From: WTGJ01 sp965237765
GTDB taxonomy: Bacteria; Chloroflexota; Anaerolineae; Aggregatilineales; Phototrophicaceae
Direction: 5' to 3'
Assembly (NCBI GenBank): GCA_965237765.1
Contig: OZ250157.1
Span: 434,001 to 498,000 of the forward strand
Length of the DNA stretch: 64,000 nucleotides
Part shown: positions 8,444 to 17,098 of the stretch, piece after piece
Numbering within the stretch: position 1 is the stretch's first letter
How the letters are laid out: the number at the start of each line of letters is the position of its first letter
Program-made: the position numbers and the translations under genes
Notes under the pieces: generated by a model
Told to the model about the DNA's origin: nothing
Databases searched by the model: none
The model's input: only the letters and a program-made list of their open reading frames with translations

Positions 8444-9259
8444 CTATCCACGCACGAGCACATACCAGCAGCGCGCGCCCTGGTGCGCAAAATCCTGCGC
8501 GATATAGCCGGCGGCGAAGGCAGCGCACAAGGCTTCTCGCAAAGCCAGGCGCCAGGCCATCGCTCGCTCTGGCCGTTCCCGCCGCATCTCATCCACCTCG
8601 CGCGGGATCTCGATGCGGCACTGTGACGGGCGTTGAGACAGCGCGGCCACATTGGCGAGCGGTGCACCGTCCGAGTCCATCTCCACGAGAAAGGGCGCAT
8701 CTTGCACGGAGAGCGGCGCTTGCCCTCCATCCGCCAGGGTGGCAACGCGCTCATCTCGCAAATCCCAATGGACTTCGAGCCGATCTGAGGGCAATCCGGC
8801 GTTGATAGCGTCCTGCATTTCGCCGTAATGGTTGACGTGGTAGATATTGGCGGCCGCGCCGAGCAAGCGCAGGTTGAAGTTGGCGTTACCGCGCAGGAGC
8901 GGGTCGTAAGTCCAGCCGATGCGCGAATAGCCACGTTCGAGGGCGAAGCGGCGCTGCGCCAGCTTGATGCCCCGCCCCATGCCGCGCCCTTGATAATCGG
9001 CATGCACGCCCGCCATATGCGACCAGAGGCGAAATTCATCGCCACGCCGGGCCACGAATGCGAGCGCCAAGGCCACCAGCCGCTCCTCCCAATATCCACC
9101 AATGACCAGGCCGCCATTGTGATTGAAGGCCACCATCAGCGCCGCGGGCGCCGCATCGAGCGGCGGCAGCTGCCAGATTTCCAGCTCCAATTGCACCAGG
9201 GCTTCCAAATCCCGCATATCGTCCAGCAAGCGGTATTCCGCGCGGTCACTGTCCGTCAT
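8444..9259 (-). CDS. GNAT-family acetyltransferase (COG3375-like)
   Basis: A 271-residue protein with the GNAT acetyl-CoA binding pattern VHADYQGRGMGRGIKLAQR at about residues 90-110, followed by GYSRIGWTYDPLLRGNANFN and RLLGAAANIYHVNHYG. That series is typical of the predicted GNAT group COG3375, whose substrate is unknown. I start at the ATG at 9259 because it has a good ribosome site (GGAG seven bases upstream); an in-frame TTG at 9274 is less likely. It is probably cotranscribed with the downstream glycosylase gene, which starts at the next base after its stop. Confidence 0.87.
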   Translation of the reverse strand: MTDSDRAEYRLLDDMRDLEALVQLELEIWQLPPLDAAPAALMVAFNHNGGLVIGGYWEERLVALALAFVARRGDEFRLWSHMAGVHADYQGRGMGRGIKLAQRRFALERGYSRIGWTYDPLLRGNANFNLRLLGAAANIYHVNHYGEMQDAINAGLPSDRLEVHWDLRDERVATLADGGQAPLSVQDAPFLVEMDSDGAPLANVAALSQRPSQCRIEIPREVDEMRRERPERAMAWRLALREALCAAFAAGYIAQDFAHQGARCWYVLVRG

Positions 9260-9311
9260 CTTCACTCTCCACAAGCTGCCTGTATGATATGGTGCCTCTC
9301 CACGCTATTGT

Positions 9312-10409
9312 ATGGAAATTGTCGCCTGTATTGCAACCGAGCACGGCGACGCCAACGAGGAATGCGACATCCGTTATCTCGCCGCTCATCCGCGCTTCTT
9401 TACCTTAATCAGCGTCATCTTGAGCCTGAGCATCCTCTGGTTGGCGTTGCGCGGGGTGCAGCTCGAGCGGCTCTGGGAGGTCATACGCGGCGCTGATTGG
9501 CGCTGGGTGGCCCTCTCCGTGACCATGAATGCTTGCGCGTTGGCGGTGCGCGGTCTACGTTGGCACAGCCTGCTCGATGGCAAGATCTCTCTCTGGCGCG
9601 CCTACCATTCGATGAACATCACCAACATGCTGAACCAGCTGCCCCTGCGCGCGGGGGAGGTAGCGCGCAGCTTCCTCGCGCAGCAGGATGGCGTGCGCCT
9701 GCTTACGGCCGCCACGTTAGTCGCCTTCGAGCGCCTGTTGGATCTGCTCCTGATCATCGCCGTGCTGCTCTGGGCGCTGAGTCGCCTGCCCACGCGAAAC
9801 GTTCTGATGCAGCAGTCGGCCGCGCTAATCGGCGCAGGCGTGCTGCTCTTTTTCGCGCTGGCCTGGTGGATGACGCGGCGCCCACCCCAGGCTACGGCAA
9901 CTTCACAGCAATGGCGGCGCCTGCGTCAGCTGGCGCGCGTGCCCGTGCTGCGCATCCTAGCGCCTATCGTCTTGCGCATCTTCACGCCCATCTTCGAGGG
10001 GCTACATTCCATCCACAACACGCGCCTGGTGCTCATCACGAGCGGTTGGACAATCCTCGGTTGGCTCTTTTCCTTCGCGACATTCGCCGCCCTCCTGCCC
10101 GCATTGCGGTTGGAGGGGGTAGATATCATCCTCGTCTGTGCCCTGACTCTGACGCTCGCGTCAGTGGGCGTCGCAGCGCCAGTGACCGTCGCCTCCGTCG
10201 GCCCTTACGAGGCGCTGGTCGTGCTCGGTGGGACGCTCGCGGGACTCAGTGAAGAAGCGGCGCTCGTGTTGGCCTTTCTCGCCCATGGGACGTCGCTGGC
10301 GCTCTATGCGGTGTTGGGCGGCGTCGGCGCGGCGGTGCTCGGCGTTTCCATTCGTGAGATGATCACTTCCGCCACCAAAAATGAAGAGGCGCGCGCGTGC
10401 ACTCAATAA
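9312..10409 (+). CDS. Flippase-like / lysylphosphatidylglycerol synthase TM-region (UPF0104) protein
   Basis: An integral membrane protein of 365 residues with about eight TM helices. It belongs to the LPG synthase TM-domain (flippase-like) family, recognised from the second-helix text RGLRWHSLLDGKISLWRAYHS, the NMLNQLPLRAGEVARSFL motif and the FERLLDLLLIIAVLL helix. Members flip or modify lipid-linked intermediates; the soluble lysyltransferase domain of MprF is absent. The C-terminal region TVASVGPYEALVVLGGTLAG fits the family. The start is uncertain because the first ~25 residues are hydrophilic and no clear ribosome site precedes 9312. The 3' end overlaps the convergent gene by seven bases. 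Confidence 0.85.
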   Translation: MEIVACIATEHGDANEECDIRYLAAHPRFFTLISVILSLSILWLALRGVQLERLWEVIRGADWRWVALSVTMNACALAVRGLRWHSLLDGKISLWRAYHSMNITNMLNQLPLRAGEVARSFLAQQDGVRLLTAATLVAFERLLDLLLIIAVLLWALSRLPTRNVLMQQSAALIGAGVLLFFALAWWMTRRPPQATATSQQWRRLRQLARVPVLRILAPIVLRIFTPIFEGLHSIHNTRLVLITSGWTILGWLFSFATFAALLPALRLEGVDIILVCALTLTLASVGVAAPVTVASVGPYEALVVLGGTLAGLSEEAALVLAFLAHGTSLALYAVLGGVGAAVLGVSIREMITSATKNEEARACTQ

Positions 10410-11020
10410 CCGCGCATGCTGAAACGTTGCTCTTTGAACGGATCGCCCTCGTTATGATAACCACCCTGCTCCCAAAATCCTGGCTTATCGACGGCGCTGA
10501 ATTCCAACCCGCGCAGGTATTTGGCGCTCTTCCAGAAATAGCGCGAGGGCACTAAGGTGCGTAGTGGCGCGCCATGATCGGGATGCAGCGACGCGCCAGC
10601 AAACTTGTAAGCGAGCAATACATCGTCTTCCATCATCACTTCCAGCGGCAGATTGGTCGTATAGCCGCCATCGCAATGGGCGATGACGTGGCGCGCCGCG
10701 GGCTGCACGTCACATATGGCGGCGAAATCACGAAAGCGCACACCCTCCCACACGCTATCCAGCCGGCTCCAGTGCGTCACACAATGGATATCGACTGTTA
10801 CGCTCACCGTCGGCAGCGCGCTGAACTCCGCCCAGTTCCAGCTGCGCCGCATGGCCACTTCGCCGAAAACACACAAATCCCAACTGCTCAAATCATAGGC
10901 GGGGTTGGGGCCAAGAGACATCACGGGCAACTTCCGCGTTACCGATTGCCCGGGCGGCAAGCGACCCGATTGCCGGCTCTCGCGCTCCAATTCGCGGCGC
11001 TCACGTCCGAAAAGGCGCAT
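10403..11020 (-). CDS. Sulfite oxidase-like molybdopterin oxidoreductase
   Basis: A 205-residue cytosolic protein of the sulfite oxidase/MsrP molybdopterin fold. The molybdenum-ligating cysteine is in VDIHCVTHWSRLDSVWEGV, the hallmark of the family; further family text is AHCDGGYTTNLPLE, LLAYKFAGASLHPDHGAPLR and PSRYFWKSAKYLRGLEF. It lacks a Tat signal, so it belongs to the short cytoplasmic sulfite-oxidase-like group with unknown substrate, not periplasmic MsrP. A GGAGAG ribosome site precedes the ATG at 11020. Confidence 0.9.
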   Translation of the reverse strand: MRLFGRERRELERESRQSGRLPPGQSVTRKLPVMSLGPNPAYDLSSWDLCVFGEVAMRRSWNWAEFSALPTVSVTVDIHCVTHWSRLDSVWEGVRFRDFAAICDVQPAARHVIAHCDGGYTTNLPLEVMMEDDVLLAYKFAGASLHPDHGAPLRTLVPSRYFWKSAKYLRGLEFSAVDKPGFWEQGGYHNEGDPFKEQRFSMRGY

Positions 11021-11147
11021 GGTTTCTCTCCATTACTCCATCTCGTGCACATTCTAACAGGTGAGGCTTACACTGATCTTACGGCATTGCCACCGCTCGG
11101 ACATGATTTTAGAATGGCCGCGTGAAAGGTGAAACAATGGGTTCCGC

Positions 11148-12731
11148 GTGAGGCGCCTGGCACTCCTATTGTGCATATTGCTACTTTCGGGCCGGACGCG
11201 CGCGAATGAAGGGCCGCTGCAACTGGCGCGGCATTTCCCAGCCAACACGCAAATCTACGCCGAAAGCGATTTGAGCGCGCTCGCCACGCTGGATTCGCTC
11301 CTGCTGCGCTTCCTCCAGCCGTTCATAGCGGCTGGCGATCTTTTCTCGTTGGAGGAGAGCCTGATTGCGATCGTGCCCGGTGGTTTGCCCCCCACTGAGG
11401 GAGCAGGCATCTATGGCGCTCGCGTGGCCATCGGCGTCGCTCAGTTCGAGCTGGCGACTTCGACGCAATTGCTGGCCCTCGAAATCCGCGACCCAACCGC
11501 TGCCCGGCAGTTGCTCGAGCAAGCACTCGCGCCGGAATTGGCCAGCGGCGCCCTCCGCCGCATCAGCCAGCCCGATGGCAGCCTGCGCTACTTCCCCGCG
11601 AGCGCACTGCTGGGGACGGCTTACGAACTGCGGGCAGACGCCCTGCTCATCGCTACGGCTGCCAGCGCCCTATTGACCGAAGGCGCGCCGACGTTGCTGG
11701 AAAACGAGCGCCTGCTCGCGGCCTACGCTGATTTGCCGGCCGCCGATTACGAGGCGGTGCTGCTCATCGAAGGCGAAGCGCTGTTGCTGCGTGTGCTGGG
11801 GGAGGCTTTCGTGAATCCGGCGCTGGCCGAGTTGCTGCCCCCGCTCGGGCGGCGCTGGCCGGCGCTCATCAGTGCGCTGGGCGATGGCGCGTTCGGTTTG
11901 CGGCGCGTTGGCGATGACGGGCTGCACCAGATCGACCTTGCGATCCGCCCTCGCCCCGACGACGCGGCCGGCTTCCCAACCATCGATTTCACCGCCGCGC
12001 CGGTGGATACAGTAACGCTTGAACTGGCACCGCAGATCGCCGCTGAATCCGCGCTGGCGCTAATAGGGAGTAACTTGGGGGCGGATGTCGATCAGCTCAT
12101 CGCTACGGTCGCTGGTTGGTCGGGTTGGCTGGCGACGGCGGACGCGCTACCTGCTGATTTGGGCTGGTTGCCGGCAATCGAGGCGCTGCTGCCCCTGGCC
12201 CTGCGCGCGCTGACCGAACTCGATTTGCAGGAAGATCTACTCACTTGGCTGCGCGGCGACTACGCCCTCATCCTCGCTGACGAGCCGCCCAATTTCACCT
12301 TGGTGTCAAATAGCGCCGACCCCGCGGCAACCGCATCGACATTCGAGCAGCTGCGCGCCTCGCTGGAGTTTTACGATCCCGCGACAGATACCTTCCGGCC
12401 GCCACTCGCGCTGCCGCCAGCCTGGGCGAAGAGCGAGCTCGCGCTCCAGTTGCAAATCGACGGCGCGCTCGCCTCCTTGAAACAAGGGCCGATCGCGCGT
12501 TTGACCAAGATGCCCAACACCACCAGTGACGACGAGACAAAAGCGGCACTGCTGGCCCACCGCCTGCCCGGTGCGCAACTCCTGTTGTATCTTGATGGAG
12601 CGCGCCTGGCCACCTGGCTGGAGGCATTCGACCCAACGCTCGCTCGTTTGGATGCGTTGGGGCAGGCCGCTCTCTCCCTCCGCTGGCGGGATGGCGTTTT
12701 CGCGCTGCGGCTGTTGTTGCCTGGATCGTGA
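11148..12731 (+). CDS. DUF3352 exported protein
   Basis: A 527-residue protein that matches the DUF3352 pattern. An N-terminal signal (RRLALLLCILLLSGRTRA) is followed by ARHFPANTQIYAESDLSALATLDSLL, a typical opening of this family, and repeated alpha/beta segments rich in Ala and Leu. I recognise no catalytic motif and the biochemical role of DUF3352 is unknown. The start is GTG at 11148. A -10-like TAGAAT lies at 11110-11115. The gene stands alone between a convergent upstream neighbour and a downstream sulfurtransferase with its own ribosome site. Confidence 0.8.
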   Translation: MRRLALLLCILLLSGRTRANEGPLQLARHFPANTQIYAESDLSALATLDSLLLRFLQPFIAAGDLFSLEESLIAIVPGGLPPTEGAGIYGARVAIGVAQFELATSTQLLALEIRDPTAARQLLEQALAPELASGALRRISQPDGSLRYFPASALLGTAYELRADALLIATAASALLTEGAPTLLENERLLAAYADLPAADYEAVLLIEGEALLLRVLGEAFVNPALAELLPPLGRRWPALISALGDGAFGLRRVGDDGLHQIDLAIRPRPDDAAGFPTIDFTAAPVDTVTLELAPQIAAESALALIGSNLGADVDQLIATVAGWSGWLATADALPADLGWLPAIEALLPLALRALTELDLQEDLLTWLRGDYALILADEPPNFTLVSNSADPAATASTFEQLRASLEFYDPATDTFRPPLALPPAWAKSELALQLQIDGALASLKQGPIARLTKMPNTTSDDETKAALLAHRLPGAQLLLYLDGARLATWLEAFDPTLARLDALGQAALSLRWRDGVFALRLLLPGS

Positions 12732-12785
12732 TTCGCCGCCGCCAGCGCACTCCGCTAGAATTCGGCTAAACAATGAGGAACTGCC

Positions 12786-13628
12786 ATGCCGTCGGCACTC
12801 ATCAGCACCACCGAATTAGCGAAACGCCTATTGGAGCCACAGTTACGCATCATCGATTTGCGCGGCTCCGTCCGGCCGCCCACCGAACCACCACCGCATT
12901 ACGTAAGCCACCGCGCAGATTATGAGGAGGAACACATCCCCGGCGCGCTATTCCTCAGCTGGCATGACGAACTGAATGAAGCGGCGACCACACGCTTGTT
13001 GCCGCCGCCCGAATTCGAGACGCTGATGGGCCGGTTCGGCGTATCGAATGCCAGCGAAGTCGTCGCCTATGACGATGCGGGCGGGCTCTTCGCTTCGCGG
13101 CTCTGGTGGAATTTGCGCTATTACGGGCACGAGGCGGTCCGAGTGTTGGATGGCGGCTGGCCCAAATGGCGCGCGGAAGGGCGTCCCTCGACGGCGGAGA
13201 TCCCCACCGTCGCAGCCGGCCATTTCCAGGCTCGGCTACAACCGGCCTTGCGGCGAGATGCAGAGGCCGTGCTGGCCGCCATCGATGGCCCGACGGTGCT
13301 TCTGGATACGCGTTCGCCGTTGGAATTCGCTGGTAACGCGGCGCGGCGCGGCAGGAGTGGGCATATCCCCGGCGCACACAACCTGCCGCGCTCTGAACTG
13401 ATTGCCGCCGATGGCACGCTCAAGCCGCGCGAGGAATTGCGCGCGCTGCTCGCCGAGCGAGGCATCCGGCCCGAGGACGAGGTGATCGCCTATTGCAACA
13501 GTGGCGTTTCCGCCAGTTATGGCTTGCTCGCCATGCATGAGGCGGGCTACGAGAAGGCGGCGAATTACGATTTTTCCTGGAACGAGTGGGGCAGCGATCC
13601 GACCAAGCCCATCGCGACGGGCGTATGA
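12786..13628 (+). CDS. sseA: Thiosulfate/3-mercaptopyruvate sulfurtransferase (tandem rhodanese)
   Basis: A 280-residue two-domain rhodanese. The N-terminal inactive domain shows RPPTEPPPHYVSHRADYEEEHIPGALF; the active C-terminal domain has GRSGHIPGAHNLP and the catalytic loop AYCNSGVSAS, with the persulfide-forming Cys at residue 237. It moves sulfur from thiosulfate or mercaptopyruvate to cyanide or thiol acceptors. The loop sequence CNSGVSA resembles thiosulfate sulfurtransferases (CRxGxRS-like loops vary), so donor preference is unresolved. A GAGGA ribosome site lies nine bases before the ATG. The stop overlaps the next gene as ATGA. Confidence 0.92.
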   Translation: MPSALISTTELAKRLLEPQLRIIDLRGSVRPPTEPPPHYVSHRADYEEEHIPGALFLSWHDELNEAATTRLLPPPEFETLMGRFGVSNASEVVAYDDAGGLFASRLWWNLRYYGHEAVRVLDGGWPKWRAEGRPSTAEIPTVAAGHFQARLQPALRRDAEAVLAAIDGPTVLLDTRSPLEFAGNAARRGRSGHIPGAHNLPRSELIAADGTLKPREELRALLAERGIRPEDEVIAYCNSGVSASYGLLAMHEAGYEKAANYDFSWNEWGSDPTKPIATGV

Positions 13629-14404
13629 AAGTCAAACCGCCGAAGCGGCCGCCGAGCCTGAAAGCGCGCCTGCTCGCCTCGGAAGCGCCGCCGCCATGGG
13701 GGCAAATGACTGCTCTCGGCGCCTTCGTGATCACCATCCTCTGCTTCATCGTGGGCGCCTTCCTCGCCCTGCCCTTCGGTATCGCTGACGCGACGCTCGA
13801 AGCGCGATGGCTGGCCCTGAACCTCGGCGCGCTCTTGACGATCATTTATTTTGCCATCCGCATGCGCCAGCCGCCGCACCGCGCTGCCCTTCGCCTATCG
13901 CCGCGCCGAGGCGGCCCCGCGCTGCTCTATTTCATCGCCTGGGGCCTGCTGCTCTCTTTTGCGCTGGACCTGCTCGGGCAAGCGCTCATCGGACGCATCT
14001 TGCCGCCACTGGAGCTCATCGACACTTACGCGGCGCGCGCTGAATTGAGCGTAGCGAGCGCCCTGTTGGCGGCGCTCTTCATGTTGCTCGGGCAACCGCT
14101 GGTGGAGGAAGTGCTATTGCGCGGCCTGCTCTATCCGGCGATGCGGGCGAGGCTGAGCGGGGCCGTCGGACTTGGGATGGCGCTGCTCTCCAGCGCGCTG
14201 GCCCACACCGTCCTTCATAATGCGCTCTATGGCGGCCTGGGCAGCGAGCGCGACATCACACAACTATGGCTGGTGATCATCACGCCACTCATTGCCGGTT
14301 TCGCCTTTGGAATCGCGCGGGCCGCCAGCCAATCGACACTCGCGACCATCCTCGTGCACGCGGGAGCCGGTGGTGGCGCCCTGCTCAAACTCATCCTGCT
14401 CTGA
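13625..14404 (+). CDS. CPBP-family intramembrane glutamic endopeptidase
   Basis: A 259-residue membrane protein with about seven TM segments. It contains the CPBP/Abi motif 1 EEVLLRGLLYPAMR (catalytic Glu pair) and motif 2/3 histidines in LLSSALAHTVLHNALYGG. Family members cleave membrane proteins or prenylated substrates, and some work in immunity or maturation of peptides. I chose the ATG at 13625 for its ATGA overlap with the sulfurtransferase; the open frame extends upstream without support. It is followed after 14 bases by the glycosyltransferase fusion. Confidence 0.88.
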   Translation: MKVKPPKRPPSLKARLLASEAPPPWGQMTALGAFVITILCFIVGAFLALPFGIADATLEARWLALNLGALLTIIYFAIRMRQPPHRAALRLSPRRGGPALLYFIAWGLLLSFALDLLGQALIGRILPPLELIDTYAARAELSVASALLAALFMLLGQPLVEEVLLRGLLYPAMRARLSGAVGLGMALLSSALAHTVLHNALYGGLGSERDITQLWLVIITPLIAGFAFGIARAASQSTLATILVHAGAGGGALLKLILL

Positions 14405-14418
14405 GCGAGCACTGCACG

Positions 14419-16326
14419 ATGCCCACCAACAATCCAAAACGCATCCTGTTGGTGCAATTCGCGGATATCGGCGACCTGGTCCTCACCACGCCGGCCATCG
14501 CCGCCTTGCGCGATGCCCGCCCCAACGATCAGCTCACATTGCTCACCAGCGCCCACGCCGCGCCGCTTGTGCCCACAGAGTTGGTGAACCAGGTGATCGC
14601 GCTGGAGAAAGATGATAGCAACGCGACAAGCGCCTTCTTCCGTCCGCACAACCTGCGGCAGACATGGAAGCTTCGGCGCGGCGGCCGCTATGACGCCATC
14701 GTCTATTTTCACCATTTCAGCCTGCGCGCCGGCACCCTCAAATTTATGTTGCTGGCGAGGATTGCCGGCGCACGCCGACGATACGGCTTGCAGAATGGCC
14801 GCGCCAATTTCCTCACTGATTCGCTGCCCGATGGCGGTTTCGGCGCGCAGCACCAGGCGCAATACTGGCTGGATTTGGTCAGCCTGTTGGGTGCAGACCC
14901 TGCGCCGCGGCCCGCGCAGGTCGCCATCGGGGAATCGCCACTACCGCCGAGCAAAGCGCCGCGCATCGTGATCCACCCCGGCAGTGGCAGTTACAGCCGC
15001 GCGCGCCGCTGGTCGCCGAGGCGATTCGCGCAGGTGGCGGCTCGTTTGCGAGAGGAATTCGGCGCCGAAATCGTTTTCGTAGGTACGGCCGCAGACATTC
15101 CCCATCCTCCAATTCGTGCGGAATCGATCTCCGAAAACGATTTCGGAGATCAGGCCGCGGATGACCAAACCGCCCTACGTGAAGCCCTCACGCACGCCGA
15201 CTACGACCTCAGCGGGCGCACCGACTTGCCGCAACTGGCCGCCGTGTTGCGGGACGCGTCGCTCGTCATTGGCGCCGATAGCGGCGTGATGCACGTCGCG
15301 GCCGCGGTCGGCGCGCCACAGCTGGCCATCTTCGGGCCATCCAACCACGAGGCCTGGGCACCCTGGGCGCCGGGCGCGCGCGTTCGGCCGGTGGTCTTGC
15401 GCAGCGGCGTTGCCTGCAGCCCATGCAGCTATGTCGGGCAGAGCGTCGGCCAGCGCGATGGCTGCGCGGCGCGTACGTGCATGCGCCTGGTAGCGACCGA
15501 TCAGGTATTGGCCGCCGCGCGCGGCATCCTCCGTGGTGAAAGCGCGGCCGCACCGACGAAATCGACTACACTCGCTCCTCCTGTCCGATCGTGGCCGCGC
15601 CTGAACATCCTCGGTCTGCCACTGGATGGCATCACCTACGAGGGTTGGCTCGCGCAAATTGAGGGCTGGCTGAAGGCGCGCGACGGCCTGCACCATGTAT
15701 GCACGTTGAACCCGGAATTCGCCATCATCGCCCAGCGCGACGCCAATTTCCGCCATATCCTGCAACGCGCCACGCTCTGCGTCGCCGATGGCGTGGGGAT
15801 GCTCTGGGCGGCGCGGCGGCGGGGGAATCCTTTGCCCACGCGCGTTACTGGCGCCGACGGCCTGCTGCGCATCGCCGAACGCGCTGCCGAAAGAGGCTGG
15901 CGGCTCTTTTTCCTGGGAGCCGCGCCGGGGGTGGGCGAACGGGCCGCCACTGCCCTGCGCGCTCGCTACCCGGGCCTGCGCATCGTCGGCACGGTCAGCG
16001 GCAGCCCCGCGCCAGCGGAAGAAGACGCTCTCGTCGAGCAAATCAACGCCAGTGGCGCTGAACTACTCTTCGTGGCCTTCGGGGCGCCGATACAAGATAA
16101 ATGGATCGCCCGCAATTCGACGCGATTGAATGTGACGATGGCGATGGGCGTGGGCGGCGCCTTTGACTTTGTGGCTGGCGAAATCGCGCGCGCGCCGCGC
16201 TGGTTGCGCCACCTAGGTCTGGAATGGCTCTTTCGCCTCATCCGGCAACCCTGGCGCTGGCGGCGGATGTTGCGCTTGCCGCGCTTCGTGCTCGCTGTGC
16301 TGCTCGAGCGCGCGCCTAACGGATGA
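14419..16326 (+). CDS. Two-domain glycosyltransferase: GT9 (heptosyltransferase-like) fused to WecG/TagA/CpsF
   Basis: A 635-residue fusion. Residues ~8-345 are a GT9 domain: ILLVQFADIGDLVLTTPAIAAL at the start, IHPGSGSYSRARRWSP, and GADSGVMHVAAAVGAPQLAIFGP. Residues ~395-635 are a WecG/TagA/CpsF (GT26) domain: LNILGLPLDGITYEGWL, HVCTLNPEFAIIAQRD, ADGVGMLWAARRRG, RVTGADGLL, FLGAAPGVGERAA and FGAPIQDKWIA. GT9 enzymes add heptose or other sugars from NDP donors; GT26 enzymes add ManNAcA or ManNAc to lipid-linked GlcNAc. Having both suggests two consecutive transfers on one surface-glycan acceptor. Start ATG at 14419; the frame is open further upstream without support. An unusual hairpin-bearing insert lies near residue 236. 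Confidence 0.9.
   Translation: MPTNNPKRILLVQFADIGDLVLTTPAIAALRDARPNDQLTLLTSAHAAPLVPTELVNQVIALEKDDSNATSAFFRPHNLRQTWKLRRGGRYDAIVYFHHFSLRAGTLKFMLLARIAGARRRYGLQNGRANFLTDSLPDGGFGAQHQAQYWLDLVSLLGADPAPRPAQVAIGESPLPPSKAPRIVIHPGSGSYSRARRWSPRRFAQVAARLREEFGAEIVFVGTAADIPHPPIRAESISENDFGDQAADDQTALREALTHADYDLSGRTDLPQLAAVLRDASLVIGADSGVMHVAAAVGAPQLAIFGPSNHEAWAPWAPGARVRPVVLRSGVACSPCSYVGQSVGQRDGCAARTCMRLVATDQVLAAARGILRGESAAAPTKSTTLAPPVRSWPRLNILGLPLDGITYEGWLAQIEGWLKARDGLHHVCTLNPEFAIIAQRDANFRHILQRATLCVADGVGMLWAARRRGNPLPTRVTGADGLLRIAERAAERGWRLFFLGAAPGVGERAATALRARYPGLRIVGTVSGSPAPAEEDALVEQINASGAELLFVAFGAPIQDKWIARNSTRLNVTMAMGVGGAFDFVAGEIARAPRWLRHLGLEWLFRLIRQPWRWRRMLRLPRFVLAVLLERAPNG
15065..15150 (+). repeat. Nested inverted repeats inside the GT9 domain
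   Basis: Fifteen-base arms at 15065-15079 and 15132-15146 are exact reverse complements separated by 52 bases. The second arm is itself part of a perfect 10-base-arm hairpin (15127-15136 / 15141-15150, four-base loop). It encodes a segment (RAESISENDFGDQ) in a loop of the GT9 domain where typical homologues are shorter. This may be an in-frame palindromic insertion; its effect on mRNA folding is unknown. Confidence 0.7.
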
Positions 16327-16990
16327 CGATGACGTGTACCACGCCCGGGCCGTGCACACCATGGACGAGCGTCATCTCGATATCGGCCGTCTTGCTCGGG
16401 CCAGTGATGAAGCAGATATTGCCGCGCTGACCGAGCGCGCCGTCCGTCTTTTCCACCCAGGCCTCGATATGTGGCAGCACCTGCTCCGCGCGCGCGAGCA
16501 CCACATAGACCGGCGCCAGCACCGTTGGGATGCGCCCGCGCCCGGCGCCGCTGCGCACGACGACCGTGCCCGTCGCGGCCAGCAAGGCTTCTGCGCCACT
16601 GATGCCAACAACAGCATCCGACGCGCCGGCTGCATCGCCCCGCGGCCGTCGATAAGTGACGCCAGCGGCCTGCAGAAAGGCCGGTAACTGAGTCACGGGC
16701 AATTCATCCGCCGCCCAACCGATGACGGAATTCGCCTCGTGCCGGCGCAGGATGTCGAGCAGCACCGCGAGGGCCGTTTCCTCATCGGCCACGATGTGCG
16801 TCTGCCCGCGCAGCGCCTCCAGCGCCGTGGCGAATTGCCCGAGCAGATCCTCTCGCTCCGAGCCAGCAGCACGCACCTCGAGATATTCGGATGGCGGCGG
16901 GGGCGGCGTCAGATGTGGCGCGCCTACGCTCTTCTTCGCCGCGCGCAACCGCCCTAAGATCGCCTCACGCGCTTCGTTGGATGTGGCCAT
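16316..16990 (-). CDS. lutC: LutC/YkgG-family lactate utilisation (LUD domain) protein
   Basis: A 224-residue LUD-domain protein. The N-terminus EAREAILGRLRAAKKS is typical of LutC; core text GISGAEALLAATGTVVVRSGAGRGR and QRGNICFITGPSKTADIEMTLVHGVHGPG is diagnostic, the last being the KTADIExxLVxGVHGP signature. LutC works with the iron-sulfur proteins LutA and LutB to oxidise L-lactate; those genes are not in the window, so its present role is uncertain. I start at the ATG at 16990, which has an AGGGG-type ribosome site. The 3' end overlaps the convergent glycosyltransferase by 11 bases. Confidence 0.9.
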   Translation of the reverse strand: MATSNEAREAILGRLRAAKKSVGAPHLTPPPPPSEYLEVRAAGSEREDLLGQFATALEALRGQTHIVADEETALAVLLDILRRHEANSVIGWAADELPVTQLPAFLQAAGVTYRRPRGDAAGASDAVVGISGAEALLAATGTVVVRSGAGRGRIPTVLAPVYVVLARAEQVLPHIEAWVEKTDGALGQRGNICFITGPSKTADIEMTLVHGVHGPGVVHVIVIR

Positions 16991-17098
16991 CGACTGCCCC
17001 TGACCTGAGCCCATGCCAAGCATAGCAGATTGGGCGCTATTGCCACCGTGGCGCAGGCGCGCCATAATCGGGTGAATGGATACGGTTGGGAGATTACC

